Positions 12,417 through 23,228 of a stretch of DNA of 64,000 nt are shown in pieces. The position numbers were made by a program, and so were the translations under genes. The notes below the pieces were generated by a model. That model was given only the letters and a program-made list of their open reading frames with translations. It searched no databases and was not told the DNA's origin. Within the stretch, counting starts at the first letter, position 1; each line of letters begins with the position of its first letter. This DNA comes from Buddleja alternifolia (lineage: Eukaryota > Streptophyta > Magnoliopsida > Lamiales > Scrophulariaceae): assembly GCA_019426215.1 (NCBI GenBank), contig CM033391.1, positions 13,628,708 through 13,692,707 on the forward strand, in the 5' to 3' direction.

Positions 12417-12494
12417 GTAAGCATTTTTGTCTTTTCCTTTAAATTTCTACTAAGTGGCAATTTTTCTATCTTCTCAAACGCTTACTTGTTTCAG
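12417..12494 (+). other. Putative intron 2 of the env-like gene (78 bp, phase 1)
   Basis: The donor is G|GTAAGC and the acceptor is TTGTTTCAG|CT, with a T-rich interior. Same phase and same flanking G|...|CT pattern as intron 1. The exon between them (12237-12416) is 180 bases, or 60 codons, so it could be skipped without changing frame. Confidence 0.55.
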
Positions 12495-15439
12495 CTCCAA
12501 TTGTGGCAGATACTGAAGTTCCTCTAGTTCCAGCTGCTGCTGTGCCAACCTTACCTTTAGAGATTGAAATGGAGTTAGATGTCGATTTGACATCGGTCAT
12601 GGATATTGCAAAGGAAGTTACATAGGCTATTCCTGATGCTGAAACATCTACAGCCCAGGAAGCGTCTGTGATTGCTGAGCGGTCGATAGAAGTGTCCCCC
12701 CATCTCCAATGATCAACTCCTCCTCCTTCTCCTCCTCGTGTTATAAATTTCTTGCCTAGAGGCTATGATCCAGACGTTGAATTTTACTATGCCCCAAGAG
12801 AAAATAACACCTCTCAGATGGTTGATATGGAGAAGACGTTTCAAGAAACTCTCCACAACCCTCTTCTTTCAGACGCCAAGAAATTCAAAGTGTTCGAGAT
12901 GCTAGCGGATCTAGGTCTTCACACCAAGAAGCATCTGAAATCACAAATGGGATATATTCGGCGTCCTGATGTAAATGTAACTGATTTTGACACTAAGCAT
13001 TTCAACCATTTTATCTATTTTGAAGAAGCGTTTTGTCCCAGAAAAAAAGTTGTGCTCAAGAATCCCAATATCACTGGTTGGATCAAGGATCCCAATGAGG
13101 ACATGCTTAATGCAATTGGGTACTGCATCAAGCCAACGTTTATTTGATCCCCTCAGAATGCTCTATCTCCAAGACCCCTCAAATTATGGAAGGGAAAGGG
13201 ACCAGTTGTCACTGAGCGTCCTAATCCTATCAATTCCTGGGTGGAAGATGAAGCTAGAGAGTACCTGACTAGAGTCTGGGCTGATGACTATGATCATGAC
13301 TGAGAAAGATTTAAGAAGTTGGTCGAAGCCAATAAAGATAGACTCGTCGCTAAGAAGCTTGGGAAATGCCGGATGATTGATACATTCAGATAGGCAAAAG
13401 AGTGTATGTTGCACTTCCAAACGCTTGAAGAAATGCTTCGCTGCCCATCTCTTTTTTAGTTTGGGATCTCGTACAAGCAAAGGGGTTATGCCATTTTTGT
13501 TCTCCAACAACGCTTAGAGCTTGTGGGCAGTATTGCGAATTTGCTTTATTATCGTCCAGGCATCGAGTGATACATCAGACGGGAACTGTCACGGTTCATC
13601 CGAGGCTATCTTTGTTATCTTAATAAAGACGCTGGCCCAAGTAAGCGAGATGCAACCCCAATGCCCAAGACCGCTCATATGAGATTAACTCATGAGCATG
13701 TAGAAGACCATCAGACAGGCCGAGCAGTTCTTGATAATGCTCACTCGCTAGACATAACTTTCAACTACCATTTTGGTTTGAACGAATTCAGAGCCTACTC
13801 CATGCTTCCAGATCTCGTTGCAAGTCACAACATCCGCATGGCCCAAATTCTCTCTTTGATTAGGCTAGTGGACCAGCCACTAGCTCAAGCGCTAATGCCT
13901 TCTTTGATGGAGTTAGTCAGTTATTACACATCTGGTGTGGTGATCCCAGAAGATGCTGATTTAGCAAGCAGTATCGAATAGCGTGAAGATACTTTATTTT
14001 TTATCCCAAGATCATTCTACCTAAGTTCGAGGCATGTTCTAGAAGCGATTGGACCACTCTGGTTCATCTCTATTCCAAGACCTTCTCCTTCTGTGGAAAT
14101 CACAGAAAAGTTAGTAGATGCTCCTACTGTAGCTGAAGAAGTTGAAATACAAAATGCTCCAAGCACTCCAGTGGAAGAAGCTCCACTTCTTCTTCAAGTT
14201 GTTGAAATTGATGAAGCAACTGTTTCTCTAGACCAAGCGATCGAAGAAGTTGATGAAATCCTAAAGGAAGAAGCACTCATCCGAGATCAGGTTAAAGGCA
14301 AGGCTCCAATGACATCAACAAACTCTATGTCGCCTAAGCCATCTTCCTAAAGCGATTCCAATTCTGAGATTGACCCTAAAGAGAAAGACTTCAAGCAAGC
14401 GGTCAAAAACTCTCTTGTGGTAATTCAGGGCTCATGTTCTCTCATAGAAGAACACTCCCAAGAAGTACTCAGGGCCGTTGAGAGATAAAGGGTCACTGAT
14501 ATGAGAAATCAAGCGACTCAGAGTTCAGCAAAAATGCTTGATGCCATGGTTTCGTGGATTACTGAGATTTCTGAAGATTTCAACAGATCGCTAGCCCAGA
14601 ATGCTTCTGCCAATATCGAGTGACACAATCAATCCAATTTATTTACTCTGTCTATCGCTGAGCAAGTTGTTCTTCTCGTAGAAGAAGTCAAGCTACTATG
14701 GAAAGATATGGCAGAAATTAAGAAATTTCTTGATGATGTCAAGAAGGGGGAAAAAGTTAAAGTCAAGTCCAAGAGTGCTCAAAGCTCTGAAGACATTCGC
14801 TGGGAAGAGCTTCAAAGAACAATTTCATCTATCCCACAAGCCGTCCACAAGAAACGAAAACCACATTTCCATAGAGGTTTCCCAATTCCTAACTTTTCCG
14901 TTAAGCTTCTTGAAGAGCTGGGCATTCTATCTTTCGCAGTGTTTGTTCCTGCCTATCAGACAAGTTGCTGAACTTCAAACACGGATGTATGAAATATTTG
15001 AAGAACTGCTATGTGACTTGGAATTGACGCTTCGGTTTGGAACAAGAGTCTCTACAGTTTTGAACAATTGGCTGAAAAGATGAGTGAAAAACAATTTGCC
15101 AATGATAGACATAAAAAGAAAGTGGAAGCTAATAACAATCTGTGGAGGTTTGCAGAGATGCTCATTAAGCAAGAAAACAAAGCAAGTAAATCAAAAACTA
15201 TTTCGACAAAAAGAAAGCGCTAGATCATTACTATTTTTCTTTTAAGCGCTTTATGAATGTTTCTGTTTTATACTCATTTGTACTTAACTGATTATCTATG
15301 AATGAACGAGTTTTGCTGAAACATTTTGTTTCTTGCTATTTGTGCTAACTTCTCTAACTTTTTAAACGCTGACTTTATATATTCTTTATCATTCTTCTAG
15401 CTCTTGAACTATAAAAGAGTTAAGGTCTTGACATCATCA

Positions 15440-15451
15440 AAAAGGGGGAAA
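15440..15451 (+). other. Polypurine tract of SIRE-1
   Basis: AAAAAGGGGGAA lies directly before the 3' LTR start (TGTTAGGA at 15453). This is the plus-strand primer site of LTR elements. The mirrored tract in SIRE-2 is at 26911-26922. Confidence 0.92.
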
Positions 15452-15452
15452 T

Positions 15453-16884
15453 TGTTAGGAAAATTTATGTTAGATATTTTGATGATGACAAGATAGGCTT
15501 TATATTAGACCCCAAAAGATTATGCAAGTTTATCGTTAATAGTGATCGAGTTGTAATTTTTAAGAATGGGCTTATATTTTTGTCTTTATAGATTTTAGAC
15601 CAAGTATTGGATACTAAGTCGCTGATAGAATTCCAAAGATGAAGTTGAAGATTAGTGTCTGAAGTCAAGTGAAGATGAAGATTATCTTAAGCATCTGCCA
15701 AACGCTAAGGACATTTAAGGAGTTATGAATCAGCGCTTAAAGCCATCAAGCGATCAAATTCACTTGAAATAAATTTTGAAGTCATGAAGGACTTAAATGT
15801 AATCATCAACGGGCATTTATTTCCAACGAAAAATAAATTGAAATGCATTACATGCCTGATAAGAGCATTAAATGTGGTAAGGATGAATTGCATACGGACA
15901 AGCCACCATTGGCTAAGACTGTCAGAGTTCAAAGTCCGCCACATCAAATCGATGCAGCAGAATTTCAGGAATGTCAGGAAATGGAGTATTCACTCGTTAC
16001 GTGAGAGACACATGCCTGCATGTGTCCAACGGACAAATCCCAAGAAATCTCTATAAATAGTACTCTTCAGCAAACCCTAAATCTACACGCACATACACAA
16101 GAAAAAGGTCAAAACTCTATTGAAATACTTATAAGAAAAGCTTACAAACTCCATAGCTAAAATTCTCCAAACTTTTCATACATTCCAAAGACAGTCACTG
16201 ATATCTCAAATATCTTACTAAAAAGAACTTATCTAAATTACTGAGATATCCAAAGTTTTTTGAACTTCCAAAAATCAAACAAACCCTTTGTGACAAAGGT
16301 CTCAACCTCTTTCATCTGTGTGTGAAAGTTGTTGATATTTGCAAGAAGTATTTATAAGTGAGAGAAGCTTGTTGAAGAGATCTCAAGTGGAGCTGAAGTC
16401 TGTTTGAACAAGGAGCTCAAGATCATCTTTGTATCCATTCATTATTTATAGAAGTCCTCTGTGTGAAGATTTTGATTATCACTTAGTGAATTCCCTTCGA
16501 GTGAAAAGGAGAAGAAGGACGTAGCTGAGATTACATCATCCAGTGAACCTGTTATTTACATTACTACTTTCTTGCTTTATTCATCATCTGCATTATATCG
16601 TAAAAAGGCTTTAAAAATAGTTAAGCGACTAATTGATTAAACTGAATGCTAAGCATCAAAATCATTATGCTATTAAGCAATCTAAGCATTACCCTACTTT
16701 GATAATTGCTAAAATCACTAAGTCTAAGTTATCTTTTCTCTAGCGCTTGATCTAGCGCTTTGCTTACTAAGCGTTCAAATCATTTTAAGTGATACAATAT
16801 TTTTTAAGCCGAAAAATATTTCAGGGTTTATTCAACCCCCCTCCCCTCCTTCTAGACCCTTTCATATGCCACTTGGGGCCACCA
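15453..16884 (+). repeat. 3' LTR of SIRE-1
   Basis: It runs from TGTTAGGA after the polypurine tract to ...GGGGCCACCA before MULE sequence, about 1.43 kb. A TATA box (CTATAAATAG) lies at 16052-16061. The 3' quarter has a cluster of AGCGCTT palindromes (16741-16775) that recurs in every copy of this LTR in the window. The exact 3' base is uncertain by about 3 bases (CCACCA or CCAACA). Confidence 0.9.
16052..16061 (+). promoter_or_regulatory. TATA box in SIRE-1 3' LTR
   Basis: CTATAAATAG is in the LTR midpart, where the U3/R promoter of copia LTRs is expected. The same box is present in both SIRE-2 LTRs (near 26262 and 37758, minus strand). Confidence 0.6.
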
Positions 16885-16887
16885 ACA

Positions 16888-17581
16888 ACCATCAAAACCC
16901 AGAAATGGGCTACAATCCTACAAATACCCATCCCTCAAAGCACTCAAACCAATGAAAAATCTTTTGAATGTTGGTCTGTCAGGAATGGCATCACCCTCTT
17001 TTTCCAACTCACTCTCTATTACAACCATACTATCCACATTTTTTTCAAGAAGTATTTTTGCATACCATGGTAACTTCCCATAGGACTCAGCATGTCCACC
17101 CAATATCATCTCTAGTGCTATCTTTTTTGCCCTATATATCTGCATATAAGGAGGATCCACCCCATATTTTTCCTTGAGTACATCATTTACCACACTAGGC
17201 TTCATTGCTATGTTGTTTCTTAAAATAGAAACCAATTTAGAGCTCATCCAATTAACACTAACCTCTTTAGACACATTAGTTCTTATAAAAGTATGTCTAG
17301 GGTTATTCTTTTTCACTTGGACAGTAACTCCATCTATCAAAATAGATGTATGTACTCTCCAGGGACACCCATCAACAGCACATTTAACAGTCATTTTTTG
17401 TTTCTGATTTTTCACCCTTACATTCTTAAAAGCTTCCTGAATCAAAAAATCCTTTATCCTCTCCCTAAAATCTTTCATGTTAGTAAATATCATGCCTGAA
17501 TCCAATTTATGTTTCTAACCAGGCTCAGTGGGCAACTGTGCTGCATTGGTGGTCAAACAACCTTTCATTGGATCATCAGGC
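16888..17581 (-). pseudogene. MULE transposase, DNA-binding domain to first catalytic Asp
   Basis: This part begins with a DPMKGCLTTNAAQLP-type stretch (17581-17530), followed by the MuDR DNA-binding domain. That domain has the Cys pair in VKCAVDGCPWRVH and the HTFIRTN segment. The frame continues through VLKEKYGVDPPYMQIYRAK to LGFDG at 16888-16905, where Asp (codon 16891-16893) is the first residue of the DDE triad in this family. SIRE-1 is inserted one or two codons after it. In-frame stops at about 17516 and 16915 show decay. The enzyme would have cut and moved the MULE; nothing past the first Asp remains here. Confidence 0.82.
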
Positions 17582-17586
17582 AATTC
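17582..17586. repeat. TSD AATTC, left copy
   Basis: AATTC directly precedes the solo LTR and is repeated directly after it (19729-19733). Confidence 0.85.
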
Positions 17587-19728
17587 TGTTAGGATCGGTA
17601 TGCCCCCACAAGCGATGTCGGCGCAACGGAAGAAATAAAGTATATAAAAAACATATATATCGGCATCCCAAGCTAGGGGGTCAAAGTAATGCACAACAAA
17701 AACTAATACGAGTAAAGGGGTTTTAAACCGATTACAAGATTTGGGGTTTTATTAAAGTGAGGGTGTAAAACCACAACACATGGAAAACCACACCAAAAAC
17801 TTTAGCTCTCATTTTCGAATCCTCACCTCAACATGGAGGGGTTCGAATCAAACCACCATAAGCTCCTAAAGAAAGAAGCCTCTACAAGGACACACCTCAA
17901 GTAAGTTCATACCTTAAGCAAAAGATTGGCTAGATATATGCTCTAAGGAAATGGAGTCTATGTAGTGAAAGGTGGAAGACAAGAAGAGTTACTAAAAGAA
18001 ATATCTATGGAAGATAATCTTTTACAGCTAATCTTCAAGAAGAAGTTCTATAGAAGAAAGTCTTCAAGAATCACAAGAGAAGCTAGAAAAATCTAGAGAT
18101 GAAGAACTAAGATCTAAGCTTTTTTTTCTTTTTAAGTTTTCATCAAGTTTTAAATGAGAGCAAGAACACCTCCTTTTATAGCCACCAATTTTCGGCCATA
18201 TGGTGTTAGGTGGAGTAGAAGACTTATTTTTCTTCACCTACCACCGCATTCTCACCTACCATTCCATTCTCAACTACCACCACATGTGTAAGAGAATATT
18301 TTTCATTTTCTTCTTCATTTAAAAAATATTACAAGTCAAACTTTGACTAGCTTTGAATTTCACTCTTGTGACTTCATTTAATTAAGTCCAACTTAATTAA
18401 AATGACTCCCAAGTCTTCCAAGACTTGTTAATTAAATAATCTTCATGATTAATTAATAGTAAAATTAGTAGCTTAAATATATTCCCGGATAATAATAATT
18501 TCCGTTAATGATTAATCTCCAAGATTAATTAATAGAAAAATTATTTTCCCAAGCCTACTAATTAAAATGTCTTCCACTTAATTAATTAATCTCATTAATC
18601 AATTTCACTTTAATCCTAAACCGGATTAATATTCACATAGCAATTGAACTTTCTTGAGTAAGTGTGTAACCCCATTGTAGGTTCGTTCATGTACTAGTAG
18701 TAGGAACACAACCCCGTTGTGCCTTTGCAATTTTCAATGCTAGATTTAATTACTCCAAGTATTTTAATCCGACCAAGAATTAATTACCGATTAATTCATG
18801 GTTCCTACAAATCAAGGTTAGTACTAGCCACGCGCCAAAAAGACCTAGACATGAACGATTATTAGGTGACCTTTCCGCATTACGATTTTCGCATAAGTAA
18901 AATCCTTCCATCAAATATCCCGATCGAATCTTGGACTTGGATGTCAATCGAAATCCCAGTAACTCGATTCTATGTATATCGATCTAAGTGACATTGACCA
19001 ATTTATCAATCAAGCAAGGAAACACTGCTCCTCCTTATTGATACTACTCCGGCCGGAGGTTCCCATGGTCAATACACTGTGAAGTACATAGGATATGCGC
19101 CGATGCTAATGATCAGTGACGGATTCTTTCTTGGCACTCACACGCCTCCGTACATAACCAGACTGGATCCAATATGCCCCACTTTATGACTCACCTGGAA
19201 TCGTGTGACAAATCTAAGTACAGTGGGCGATGCACGAGACGACCAATGGTGCCTCAAGTCATGAGGACCAATCTTATGCCTACGTAACCGAGGAGATTCC
19301 AAATTCGACATTGACTCCAATATGGAATCTCGGCAGGGTTGTTCAGTTTACTCGATCCCAACGAGAACCCACATACATGCACTGATGTACACCGTATCAG
19401 TATCCATGGAATAGGATACACTCTCCAAGAGTGTGCATTGTACGTGCAAGTCTTTACGAGTCATTGATATCCCTATCTCAATGATTCTATGACTTGGAAC
19501 ATCTTTAAGACAACAACCTTAGAGACGTATTCCATGATTGGCATCCCCGATACCAAACACATCTCATAGGTTAAGAGTGATCTAGGGGACTTTATCTAAT
19601 TGCATAGAATGATAAGATAAAGAAGAAAATGTCATTTATTAAATTATTTGACAAGATACAATATAAGACTATTTAAAGATTCGGCTACTACGCCCTACAA
19701 ATGGCGCACCGGGCACCTAACTCTTTCA
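17587..19728 (-). mobile_element. Solo LTR in the MULE
   Basis: The 2142-base unit starts TGTTAGGATCGG, ends ACTCTTTCA, and is flanked by the perfect 5-bp duplication AATTC. It has no coding frame, primer site or polypurine tract, so it is a solo LTR left by LTR-LTR recombination rather than a complete element. Minus orientation is likely, because its left end, with GGCGCAACGGAAGAAAT, looks like the 3' end of copia LTRs in this window. The family is not identified. Removing it restores the MULE reading frame across the junction. Confidence 0.85.
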
Positions 19729-19733
19729 AATTC

Positions 19734-20509
19734 ATCATCAGAATCATTGAAAATTTCACAATGATCATCACTTGCATAATTTTTTAAGTCATCATCAGAC
19801 CGCAATGACACATTATCATTATCACCATCAGTGCTGCCCTATGCAAAGAATCAGCACTATCATCATTAGATTTCTCCCCCTCATGTGCATCTTGCCCCTC
19901 ACTTTTATCACCCTCATCCCCCTCTTCATCCACCTCTTCAAACCCCTCTTTAGAGTCCTCTTCAAAGTCCTATTCATCCCCCTCTTCAAACCCCTCTTTA
20001 GAGTCCTCTTCAAAGTCCTATTCATCCTCCTCTTCAAAGTCTTCTTCACCCCCCTCTTCAGATCCCTCTTCATCCCCCTAAACAGACCCGTCCACAGACT
20101 CCTTAGCAAACCCCTCAGATTCCTCCACAAACCCCTCTTCATTCCTCTCAACAGACCACTCCAAAGACCCCTCAATGTTGTTCTCACCTTCATTCTCAGC
20201 CCCATCAACCTCAATAAATATATCAATCTTATCAAGTTTTTTATTTCTAGCAAACATGGCCATAACATTCTTATCATTACTTAATCTCATCCTATCATTT
20301 GTACCATCTAGACTACAACTAAGTATAGCCAATTCATTTTCCAACCCTAAAACTTCCTTAACATCAGCCCTTACGTTAAAAAAGCCATATGTATATGGAT
20401 CAATCTTAGGAAGCTTACATTTCTTATGCAAATATTTTACTGTAAAGCAATACACCTTATCACCCATACCTACCAAACAAAACAAAAGAGGGTTAGTGTC
20501 ATATTTCAC
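19734..20509 (-). pseudogene. MULE transposase, N-terminal domain and acidic linker
   Basis: The ATG at 20509 starts a PB1-like N-terminal domain (MGDKVYCFTVKYLHKKC), usual at the start of MuDR-type transposases. A long Glu/Asp-rich linker follows (about 20200-19734), ending DSDDE at the solo LTR junction. The linker holds a 48-base tandem repeat (19941-20036) with an in-frame TAG in both copies. The frame joins to the 17581-16888 piece when the solo LTR is removed. Confidence 0.72.
19941..20036. repeat. 48-bp tandem duplication in the acidic linker
   Basis: Two near-identical 48-base units (19941-19988 and 19989-20036) encode an acidic 16-residue repeat on the minus strand. They sit in a wider CTCTTCA-rich simple-sequence region that spans about 19910-20090. 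Confidence 0.85.
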
Positions 20510-21396
20510 TCAAAAAAACCTTAAACTCTCAAATCAACAAAAATCACTCAAACTAACTCCTGAATCAACAATACTAAAATAAAACAATATTATTCATAAT
20601 TTACTATATACTAAACTGTAAATCCAAAAAAAATGATAGTTATATGTACTATGTAGTACATCAAAACCTTAATAATAAAAAAACACAATTTATTTCTCAT
20701 ATCAAATGGACAAATACCAAAATTGTAAGACATTAAGGAAAACCCTAAATCAAAAATTGGGGATTTTCTCTAATAACTGAAATTAAATACACAACAATGC
20801 ATTATAAACAAGGATCCAACCAAACACTATTCCATAGTGTACTAAACCATAAAAACACAAAAAAAGAAACCCTAACTCAGACGGCTTTTCACTAAAATAG
20901 TCTGAAATCGTACTTTTTAGGTTCGAAATGAAGGGGGGAAGGACAAAAATCAGAAAGCCAAGTATTTTCATAGCACATTCTTCATTTCAAATCGCAAATC
21001 CGTTGATCGATCGTCTGACCAAGAGCCCAGAACGAAGCCGCACACCGTCATGGAGGAAAGACAGAACTTTTGAAGCGAAATGCAGTAAATAATGGTGAGA
21101 AAATTCTAAGGATGGGAGGATTTTTCTACCTTTAGGGTTTTCTACCTTAGACCTTTTTTTTTACTTTGAGAGAGGGTAAGTGAAAGGGCGGGAATAAGGA
21201 TGAAAGGATCTCATTTGCACAGAGGGGTAAAAGGTCATTTGATGTGTCAGATATTTTGGCTTTTTTTAGTTTTTCGTGACACTTTCCATCCATTTTTAAC
21301 AATACATGAAAACCTCGGACGTTAGATGTAATTTATTGAATTAGGGGATGTATTTTGTAATTAGGCAATACTTCAGGATCCCCCGTGGAAATGTCC
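20510..21396 (-). other. MULE 5' leader, no supported gene
   Basis: AT-rich sequence between the transposase start and the presumed MULE terminus. It may hold the promoter and a 5' UTR (a purine-rich stretch GAGAGAGGGTAAG lies on the plus strand at 21170). The short reading frames here have no recognisable domain. Confidence 0.5.
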
Positions 21397-21397
21397 C

Positions 21398-22243
21398 TAT
21401 ATATATATATTGGTTCTTGGTTGCTTTTGAAATCACATCTCAATTAAAATTGTAGTTGAAACAAAATATAAGTAAAATATTAGCAATGGACAATTGGCAA
21501 TAAAAATTAGTTAGAGGAGTTGGATGAAATATTAGAGCTTGTAAATACTAAAATCTTCGAGTAAATTTTAGAATATTATCAAGTACTAATCAGTTCTTTA
21601 ATAAATTAATTGATAATTTTATTTCTTCATAGTTCTTTACTCTTTATTTATATTTTAAAGATTGTTGACTCTTGGAAACAAAAGTTAGGGCTTTTGTTCA
21701 ATATATTCCTTCTAGACTAATTTAAGATACTAGTTTTTCTAAAATATTAGTTGATGTTTTAATCTTGTTATACCAATTGCAATTTTATATTTGTGTGTCC
21801 ATACGTAATTTGTAGAGTTTTTAATTAAACTTGATGATAGTGAATAAGACCATTTTAGATTTTTTAGGTAAAAAAAATAGATTTTTGTTTTATTTCAGTC
21901 AATATATCTGAATATTGTAGGATGAAATTATTTTTTATTTGTGAGGTCAAAATATAAATGTTCACATTGTCTGGAATTGTGTTTCTAGATATTATAGGCT
22001 AAATATTTACACTAACCAATTTTAACAAGAATAGAAAAAATTGTCTTCAAAAACTTTCTTTTACATAATGAAGGACTTTTTTGTCTTTTTGAAAAAAATA
22101 AAACGAGAGTTGGAGGGCCTTTAACAACTTCATTCCCTTTGTTTTAGGGTCCCATCTATAAATCTTTGTGTCATCTTTCTGCTTTTATTTCTCTCTCATT
22201 CTTGATTTTCTTGCATTTTCTCTTGAAACCATTGTACCCTTGA
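21398..22243 (+). repeat. Probable degraded 5' LTR of an old copia element
   Basis: There is no gene. The right part has TATA-like TCTATAAATC (22151) and the ending CATTCTTGATTTTCTTGC...CCATTGTACCCTTGACA, followed by a primer-site-like CCGGTATCAAATC (22247-22259) and then gag. A similar ending appears at 41866-41915, so this LTR family has two remnants in the window. The left end is not defined; the start at 21398 is only the MULE border. Confidence 0.5.
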
Positions 22244-22343
22244 CAACCGGTATCAAATCATAGATTTTAGATCCGGAAGACTACTTAGATCTAGGTATAT
22301 CGGAAAAGAGCTTACATTTAGCGTGTCAATAATTTGAAAGGGA

Positions 22344-23223
22344 GCCATTGTAGGTGATGATGGAAAAGTCAAGATTGACAAGTTTGATGACGGAAACTTG
22401 GATTCTAGAAGATGTAGATGGAGGATTATCTATACCAAAAGAGGTTGTACAAACTGTTGTCGAGAAATAAGCCGAAAAGATGACTAAGGAATATTAGGCA
22501 TTACTAAATCATCCAGGTTTGGAAAGGGGCTCGACTGACGTTGACGAGGAATGTTGTTTTCAATATTATCAACGAGAAAATGACAACCAATCCGGCTAAG
22601 GCGCATTTAGTATGTACGAGAAACCATCCATCTTGAACAATGTGAATTGTATATGCATGGTATTCAATATGATGAAGAAAGTTGGTTCTATGACAGACCA
22701 ATAAACGAGTTCAACATGATTATAACTCAGCCGAGTTCGGTGAAAATCACGTTTGATGATGAAATCCAGACTCTAATATTACTCTTGTCACTACACTATA
22801 GTTGGAGTGCGATTGTAATTGCGGAAAGAAGTTTGTGTTGACTTTTAAAGAGATCAAGGACATTATTCTAAGCTAGGAGCTTTATATGAGAGAATCAGGG
22901 GAAATTATGGTAGAGGCATTAAGTGTCAGAGAAAGAAACAACTAGTAGAGGAACCGGAATCGGAGAAATTTCAAGAATAATGTAGAAAATTATAAGTGAT
23001 CATAATGGCCATTACCAAAATTAGTATAGGGAACCGACAAGATATAGAAATCAGAAGTATAATGAGCAAATTAGTGACGGAGGAGATCGATGATCCCTTG
23101 GTGTGTTAAGAGATAGTTTGTTTCTAAACTCTAGGACATCATATCATTCTACATCAAAAGAGATTGTTGACTAACTACATTGTCGTGAGTTCAAAAAAGT
23201 CTATTTGGGAAGAGACGAAGCCA
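22344..23223 (+). pseudogene. Copia gag to protease start, degraded
   Basis: Translations in shifting frames give KIDKFDDGNLDSRRCRWRI, then MYEKPSILNNV, then ...YSWSAIVIAERS, matching the order of copia gag (UBN2-like). Near 23110-23222 the text reads DSLFLNSRTSYHST...REFKKVYLGRDEAMN, the copia protease start. The usual DSGASYHST is NSRTSYHST here, so the catalytic Asp and Gly are gone. The many stops and frameshifts mark it as old. Confidence 0.7.
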
Positions 23224-23228
23224 TGAAC
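23224..23228. repeat. TSD TGAAC, left copy
   Basis: TGAAC flanks the solo LTR on the left and is repeated at 24937-24941. Confidence 0.88.

Larger units (their letters stand above)
10920..15223 (+). pseudogene. Sirevirus env-like gene with two putative introns, degraded
   Basis: Env-like ORFs after pol are a hallmark of Sireviruses; their function is unproven. The ATG at 10920 begins MAPPKSSKTDSGKSF. The next blocks include the FYKISNLQYRMMIAI region (about 11430) and a Lys-rich stretch (11800-11910, KKPKNKKTKKK) that could be a nuclear-localisation-like or nucleic-acid-binding patch. GT-AG introns are inferred at 12157-12236 and 12417-12494. The middle part (12752-13147, 13661-13981) matches what I recall as the putative plant transposon/env-like domain, and the C-terminal third (14093-15223) is acidic with coiled-coil character. 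I see no clear signal peptide or membrane segment. Several stops (for example at 12368, 13304 and 13979) make it a pseudogene. Confidence 0.7.
4352..16884 (+). mobile_element. SIRE-1: Sirevirus-like Ty1-copia element with env-like gene
   Basis: An LTR retrotransposon with a truncated 5' LTR (4352-4695), a Met-tRNA primer site (4698), a gag-pol remnant, an env-like gene, a polypurine tract (15440) and a full 3' LTR (15453-16884). The pol order protease, integrase, RT, RNase H is that of Ty1-copia. The long env-like gene after pol marks the SIRE/Maximus (Sirevirus) lineage. Its right end interrupts a MULE transposase. The left flank is hidden beyond the LINE, so no TSD can be confirmed; right-flank candidates are ACAAC or ACCAT. 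Stops, frameshifts and a lost RT motif show it is inactive. Confidence 0.9.
16888..21397 (-). mobile_element. Mutator-like (MULE) transposon, 5' half, interrupted twice
   Basis: The minus strand encodes the N-terminal half of a MuDR-type transposase (20509-19734 and 17581-16888). The two halves are separated by a solo LTR, and the C-terminal half is cut off by SIRE-1. The probable 5' terminus is the GGGACATTTCCACGGGGG that starts at 21397; this style of G-start terminus followed by CCTGAAG...ACATCCCC is common in plant MULEs. The opposite terminus is not in the window, so the inverted repeat and the 9-bp duplication cannot be checked. Confidence 0.72.

Noticed and set aside
19772..20284. Plus-strand frame rich in Leu, Phe and Pro, looking like a repeated membrane protein
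   Set aside because: It is the antisense of the acidic MULE linker; the sense strand has known domains on both sides.
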